Shown here piece by piece: positions 6,441 to 10,551 of a stretch of DNA of 10,551 bases. How positions within the stretch are numbered: position 1 is the stretch's first letter; each line of letters begins with the position of its first letter. Position numbers and translations under genes: made by a program. The notes under the pieces were generated by a model. That model was not told the DNA's origin. It made no database searches and worked only from the letters and a program-made list of their open reading frames with translations. The stretch lies in assembly GCA_000434295.1 (NCBI GenBank), contig HF994935.1, positions 95,435-105,985 of the forward strand. The letters are read 5' to 3'. The stretch comes from Acetobacter sp. CAG:977. GTDB taxonomy: Bacteria; Pseudomonadota; Alphaproteobacteria; CAAGCB01; CAG-977.

Positions 6441-8981
6441 ATGGATTCCGAAGAAATATTGGAGCGTTATCGTGCGTCTTACGATGCGCCGCAACCGTTT
6501 GACCCGAAACATCCCGAAGACCCGACCGTGTCGCGCAGACAGGAAGGATTGCCGGAACTGCCTTTGGACGGCGTTCAGACGGCGGCGGTCTGTGACCTTA
6601 TTTTGCGGGGAAAACAGGTTCCCGAAATGCTGGACCTTTTATTGAACAGGGTTGCTCCGGGGACGGGGGCTTCTGCAAAGGTCAAAGCCGATTTTTTGGG
6701 AAAAGTCGCCGTCGGCGACGTTTCCGTGCCGGGATTGACGCCGCTTGATGCGATAAAGCATTTGGGATATATGAAGGGCGGGCACAACGTTCCCGTTTTA
6801 ATCGGGCTGTTGGAACGTGAAGATACGGCAAAAGCGGCGAAAGAAGCTTTGTCGCGGCTTGTTTTGATTCACAATGCCATAGACAAAGTCGCCGAACTGT
6901 ACCGCAACGGAAACAAAGAAGCTCAAGCGTTGTTGCGTTCTTGGGCAAAAGGCGAATGGTATTCCTGCCGTCCGGAAATTCCCGAAAAAATTCGTGCGGT
7001 CATTTACAAAATCCCCGACGACATCGAGGCGTCGACGGATTTTCTGTCGCACAGCAAAGGCGGTCATACGCGTACGGACATTCCCAAACACGGCAAACGG
7101 TATTTCATGACGCGAGAAATGCTTGAAGAGCTGGAAGCTTTAAAGGCGTCTTATCCCGACCGACAGGTTGTTTTGGCGGCTGACAAAATAGGGACGAGCT
7201 CGTCGCGCAAGTCGGGAATGAACAACGTCGAATGGAACACGGGCATAGAAAACGAAGACACGCGTTATGTTCCGGACAAGCGTGTCCGCGCGGTTATTTT
7301 TGCGGGCAGGACGCTCGGTCCGATTTTTGCAAAGACGGCTCAGGACATGGGCAGCGTTATCTTGCGCACGGATACGGACGTTTTAAAGACGGGCGATTTG
7401 CTGGACATCCGTTTGGCGCAAGGCAAAGCCGAAGATGCTGACGGGCGGACGGTTTGCACGTTTTCTTTTTCTCGCTCGGACGCGGAAATTTTGCGTGCGA
7501 ACGGCGGGACGAATTTCCGCATGGGTAAAATCTTGTCGTCCGCGGCGTCAAAGATTTTAGGGGAAAGCTATCCTTTGCCTTATGAAGTTGCCGATGACGG
7601 CGTTGCGGAAAAAAAGCCGATGACGGCGGCGCAAAAAATCATAGCGGCGGCAAGCGGACGGGACTATGTGTCTCCGTCGATGACGGTTTATGCCAAAGTG
7701 GGGACGGTCGCGTCTCAGGATACGACGGGCGGCATGACGGTTCAGGAATTGCAGGGGACGCTGGCGGCGATGAATTTGGCGGTTCCGCTTTTTTTGCAGT
7801 CTCAATGCCACAACGCGGCGATGGGGTTCAGGACGCCGTCCGTTATTGAAACGAACAGAAAGCTGGCTGATTTCGTCAAAGGAATCGGAGGCGTCGCATT
7901 AAACATGGGCGACGGGATCATTCATTCCTGGCTGAACGAAGTCGTTATGCCCAATTCGATTGTCGTCGGCGGAGATTCGCATACGCGCGTTCCGACGGCG
8001 TTAAGTTTTCCTTTGGGGTCGGGCGGCGTTGCGGAAGCGGCGGCGACGGGCGTTACGGAAATCGTTGTTCCCGAAAGCGTTTTGGTCGTATTGAAGGGAT
8101 CGTTCCGTCCCGGAATATTCGTGCGGGATTTGGTGAATTACATTCCGTACAAAGCCAAAAAGCTGTTCGGCTCGAACAGCAATATCTTTGAAGGCAAGAT
8201 TATCGAATTCCGCCGCGAAGAAGGCAAAGAATTCGACATGATTGACGTTTTCCGTTTGACGAATTCGTCGGCGGAACGCAGTGCGACGGCGGCATATTTC
8301 GAACAAAGCCCGCAGGCTGTTGCGGATTATTTGAAAACGCATTCGATACCGATATTGGAACGTTTGATATCGGAAGGTTTTGACAACGGCGGGGCATTGT
8401 CGCGCCGTGTTGAAGAAATGCGCGAATGGGTCAAGTCTCCCGAGGGGATACGTGCGGACGACGGAGCCGATTACGCGCATGTTCTGACGATAGATTTAAG
8501 CGAGATAGAAGAACCGTATGCGGCATGTCCTCATACTCCGGACAACGTCAAGCCATTGTCGGAGCTTTCGGGGACGCCCGTTGAATTTTGTTTTGTGGGA
8601 TCGTGCATGTCGGGGTACGAAGACTTTAAGGATTTCGAACGCATTACGTCGGCAGACGGCGCAACGTTGAAATCGGAAGTCTGGATGACGCCTGCGACGC
8701 GTCTGTTGGCGATGCGATTGGAATCGGAAGGCATAACGGGAAAACTGAAAGCCCGAGGCGTTCGTTTTGAAGTTCCGGGCTGTTCTTTGTGCATGGGCAA
8801 TCAGGAACGCGTTATCGGGAAAAAGAACGTTGCTTCGACGTCGACCAGAAATTTCAAAGGGCGTATGGGGGACGAAGCATCGGTGTATTTAACGTCGTCC
8901 CAGCTGTGTGCGGTTATCTCTCTTACGGGCAGTTTTCCGAACGTATCCGATTATTTTAAGGCGGTCAGACATGGAAATTAA
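6441..8981 (+). CDS. acnB: Aconitate hydratase B (AcnB)
   Basis: Cytoplasmic [4Fe-4S] enzyme that interconverts citrate and isocitrate through cis-aconitate in the TCA cycle; AcnB proteins often also act on 2-methylisocitrate. The AcnB domain order is seen: an N-terminal HEAT-like helical domain (about 20-165, including LTPLDAIKHLGYMKGGHNVPVLI), then the swivel domain placed before the catalytic core (about 166-395, with GTSSSRKS at 251-258), then the aconitase core with SQDTTG (425-430) and GGDSHTR (510-516). The cluster cysteines are Cys722, Cys781 and Cys784, in GSCMSG and GCSLCMGN. Their 59- and 3-residue spacing equals that of E. coli AcnB (710, 769, 772 as I recall). At 846 residues it is a little shorter than E. 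coli AcnB (865): it stops soon after the last core helix and lacks the tail of roughly 35 residues. The isocitrate dehydrogenase gene starts inside its last codons, with an 11-base overlap. Confidence 0.96.
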   Translation: MDSEEILERYRASYDAPQPFDPKHPEDPTVSRRQEGLPELPLDGVQTAAVCDLILRGKQVPEMLDLLLNRVAPGTGASAKVKADFLGKVAVGDVSVPGLTPLDAIKHLGYMKGGHNVPVLIGLLEREDTAKAAKEALSRLVLIHNAIDKVAELYRNGNKEAQALLRSWAKGEWYSCRPEIPEKIRAVIYKIPDDIEASTDFLSHSKGGHTRTDIPKHGKRYFMTREMLEELEALKASYPDRQVVLAADKIGTSSSRKSGMNNVEWNTGIENEDTRYVPDKRVRAVIFAGRTLGPIFAKTAQDMGSVILRTDTDVLKTGDLLDIRLAQGKAEDADGRTVCTFSFSRSDAEILRANGGTNFRMGKILSSAASKILGESYPLPYEVADDGVAEKKPMTAAQKIIAAASGRDYVSPSMTVYAKVGTVASQDTTGGMTVQELQGTLAAMNLAVPLFLQSQCHNAAMGFRTPSVIETNRKLADFVKGIGGVALNMGDGIIHSWLNEVVMPNSIVVGGDSHTRVPTALSFPLGSGGVAEAAATGVTEIVVPESVLVVLKGSFRPGIFVRDLVNYIPYKAKKLFGSNSNIFEGKIIEFRREEGKEFDMIDVFRLTNSSAERSATAAYFEQSPQAVADYLKTHSIPILERLISEGFDNGGALSRRVEEMREWVKSPEGIRADDGADYAHVLTIDLSEIEEPYAACPHTPDNVKPLSELSGTPVEFCFVGSCMSGYEDFKDFERITSADGATLKSEVWMTPATRLLAMRLESEGITGKLKARGVRFEVPGCSLCMGNQERVIGKKNVASTSTRNFKGRMGDEASVYLTSSQLCAVISLTGSFPNVSDYFKAVRHGN

Positions 8982-10551
8982 ATCACACATAGACGTTGCG
9001 CTTCCGGAAGAAGCGGCGGGTGCGGCGTATGAAGAAGTCAAAAAGGAATTGATTCTTCCGTTTGAAGAGTACGTCGGCAAAGGGCGTTTGCGCGAACATG
9101 ATTGGAGCCTTCAGGGACGCATACAAACGAACGGGGGCGTCATCAGCGAAACGGTTGAAATGGCAGGTTCTGACAAGTACGCGATTTTGGTAAAGGGCCC
9201 CGGCATTACGCCGACGCGGGAACAAACGCAGGAAGCATTGGATCGTCTGGGCGATTCGCGCCGCCCCGAAGAATTAAGCAATCTGGTTACGGGAACGCCG
9301 AACGGGTATCTGAGGGGGCATTGGCTGGTCAAAGGGAACTTGGAACGATACGAAAATCCGGGATTGTCGGACGTCTTGGAAACAAAGTTGCCGGATTATT
9401 CCCGTGCGGGGTCTTTGGACGTTATGTTTTTGGACGGCGGACGGGAAAAAGACGGTTTCTTTTTGACGTTGAGCGAAGATGCGGAAGTCTTTGTCGAATG
9501 TAACGGACAAGTGGTCAGAGCTCCTGAAAAACTGTCGGCGGGTTCGCCCGTTTATGCTAAGGTCACGCACCGTTCGGATGTTGAAAATTTAGCGGAAAGC
9601 GCCGTTTCCAAAGACAAAGAAATCGTCTTTATGTCCAAATACACGGTTCGTCCCGAATTGGACGGCGAAAAGAAAAAAATTTATAACGACGTTCGCGAAC
9701 GTCACGGATTAGAACGCCGCGAAGGTAATCAGGGCGATATAGTCGATGCGGCGTTTGCGCGGTTGTTGTCGCGTCCGTCCGAACAGGATTTGGTTGTTTT
9801 GGTTCCGGATGCGTCTTACGGGCCGAAGGTGGCGGCGGTGTTGAATGCGGCGTATTCCAGAGGGGTCAGAAAGCCTGTCGGGGAATTTTCCGTTTGCCGT
9901 TTTTCGGCGGGGAAAAGCGAATACGGCGGATTGAACGCGTGCGCGAAAGAAGATTGCGAATACCGTATTTACGTGGGGAAAGAATTTTATCGTTTTGCCG
10001 TAAAGGCAGGCGATATGTTTGAAGAGATGCACTATGATTACGAAGATGCGCGTACGTACGTGCGTCAGGCGTTCAGACAGGCTCAGGCAAAGCAATACGA
10101 TCGCGTGATTTTCGCGTTTGACGAAAAGGACGCTTATGACGCGCCCGTTATCAGGGCTGTCCGCGAAACGGCACAGGAAGAAAAAAAGGCGGAAGGTTCG
10201 GACTTTATGCTGATGAAACCTGACGCGGCGGCGGTTATGATGCTGACGTCTCCGATGCCGGGCAAGACGCTTTATGCGTATGACAACCTGTGGGGCGATA
10301 TTGTTTCGGATGCGATGGATTTAGGGTCGGGTGTTGCGTCGATAAATTCCGTTATCCTGCTTTCGGACGGGCGCGTGTGGCCCGAGATGGGCGGTGCGGG
10401 GACGGCTCCTGCCATGGTGGAACGGTTCAAACGGGAAGGTTTTTGGCGCTATGACCCGATTCCCGTGATAGAAGGATTGTCGATCGGATTTTGTCAGGCG
10501 GCAAAATTTGAACCCGATAATGAAAAATTAAACAAATACGCTCATTCTTTA
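8971..10551 (+). CDS. icd: Monomeric-type isocitrate dehydrogenase, divergent (3' end outside window)
   Basis: The ATG at 8971 overlaps the end of acnB, and the frame stays open for 527 codons to the window end. The protein would oxidatively decarboxylate isocitrate to 2-oxoglutarate, the step after aconitase. I assign it to the single-chain (monomeric) IDH family by comparison from memory with the Azotobacter vinelandii enzyme. Matching regions include SLQGRI (46-51), the substrate loop PNGYLR with Arg115 and Arg126, MSKYT with Lys223 (Lys255 equivalent), IVDAAF with Asp259 (Asp350), SEYGG with Tyr318 (Tyr420), VKAGDMF (344-350), DAPVIRAV (390-397), GDIVSD with Asp443 and Asp447 (Asp548, Asp552), and GGAGTAPAMV then REGFWRYD (474-495). 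Identity is low. It runs about 107 residues shorter than the Azotobacter enzyme to the same point, mostly through loss between Lys223 and Asp259. Arg547 is replaced by Gly442 and coenzyme residue His589 by Met482, while Arg600 is kept as Arg493. A weak AAGG lies 9 bases upstream of the start. About 60-120 residues remain beyond the window. Confidence 0.8.
   Translation, partial: MEIKSHIDVALPEEAAGAAYEEVKKELILPFEEYVGKGRLREHDWSLQGRIQTNGGVISETVEMAGSDKYAILVKGPGITPTREQTQEALDRLGDSRRPEELSNLVTGTPNGYLRGHWLVKGNLERYENPGLSDVLETKLPDYSRAGSLDVMFLDGGREKDGFFLTLSEDAEVFVECNGQVVRAPEKLSAGSPVYAKVTHRSDVENLAESAVSKDKEIVFMSKYTVRPELDGEKKKIYNDVRERHGLERREGNQGDIVDAAFARLLSRPSEQDLVVLVPDASYGPKVAAVLNAAYSRGVRKPVGEFSVCRFSAGKSEYGGLNACAKEDCEYRIYVGKEFYRFAVKAGDMFEEMHYDYEDARTYVRQAFRQAQAKQYDRVIFAFDEKDAYDAPVIRAVRETAQEEKKAEGSDFMLMKPDAAAVMMLTSPMPGKTLYAYDNLWGDIVSDAMDLGSGVASINSVILLSDGRVWPEMGGAGTAPAMVERFKREGFWRYDPIPVIEGLSIGFCQAAKFEPDNEKLNKYAHSL

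Noticed and set aside
8001..8480. Minus-strand open frame of 159 codons inside acnB
   Set aside because: Arg/Phe-rich shadow of the conserved aconitase core; no independent signals.
9895..9960. Cysteines 309, 324 and 329 of the isocitrate dehydrogenase as a metal site
   Set aside because: The spacing is irregular, there is no fourth ligand and no known counterpart in the family; too little to support a binding site.
8971..10551. The gene after acnB as a degenerate pseudoenzyme of the dimeric IDH family with an inserted domain
   Set aside because: First reading suggested missing catalytic residues (no HGT motif, no N-terminal GDG/GDE). Comparison with monomeric IDH explains these: that family has GAGG rather than HGT, and its extra middle segment is normal. 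An active monomeric-type enzyme fits better.

Overview
The window is one continuous run of plus-strand genes from a Gram-negative bacterium. A class A penicillin-binding protein of the PBP1c type, two predicted outer-membrane lipoproteins and an AcnB-type aconitase point to a proteobacterium-like organism. Base composition is moderate (near 50% GC by eye) and codon use is uniform, with many GCG, TTG, ACG and GTT codons throughout. Nothing suggests recent transfer: there are no tRNA genes, insertion sequences, CRISPR arrays or phage genes. The species cannot be named from this sequence; several proteins are divergent from the E. coli versions, which would fit a poorly sampled lineage.

Layout. 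Positions 1-1098 are the 3' part of pbpC (cell-wall synthesis). It is followed 3 bases later by a U32-family tRNA hydroxylase gene (trhP, 1102-2376). A 71-base gap holds an inverted repeat, a possible promoter and a good ribosome binding site. Next come an unrecognised lipoprotein gene (2448-3155) and a cation-pumping P-type ATPase (3178-5913), which ends at a clear intrinsic terminator (5927-5956). Only 25 bases further on, a second group begins: a small NTF2-like lipoprotein (5982-6428), aconitase B (6441-8981) and a monomeric-type isocitrate dehydrogenase (8971 to the window end). These last three are tightly spaced or overlapping.

How the genes work together. The last two genes encode consecutive TCA-cycle steps, citrate to isocitrate to 2-oxoglutarate, and they overlap by 11 bases, so they are very probably co-translated. 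The first pair looks like an operon of convenience (wall synthesis and tRNA modification). The lipoprotein and ATPase pair may be linked in envelope or ion homeostasis, but this rests on position only.

No wholly new system is evident. The points that most reward a second look are the divergent, compact monomeric isocitrate dehydrogenase with altered substrate- and coenzyme-binding positions, the P-type ATPase that lacks the membrane-segment-6 aspartate of Ca2+ pumps, the terminator sitting almost on top of the next start codon, and the lipoprotein gene leading the TCA operon.
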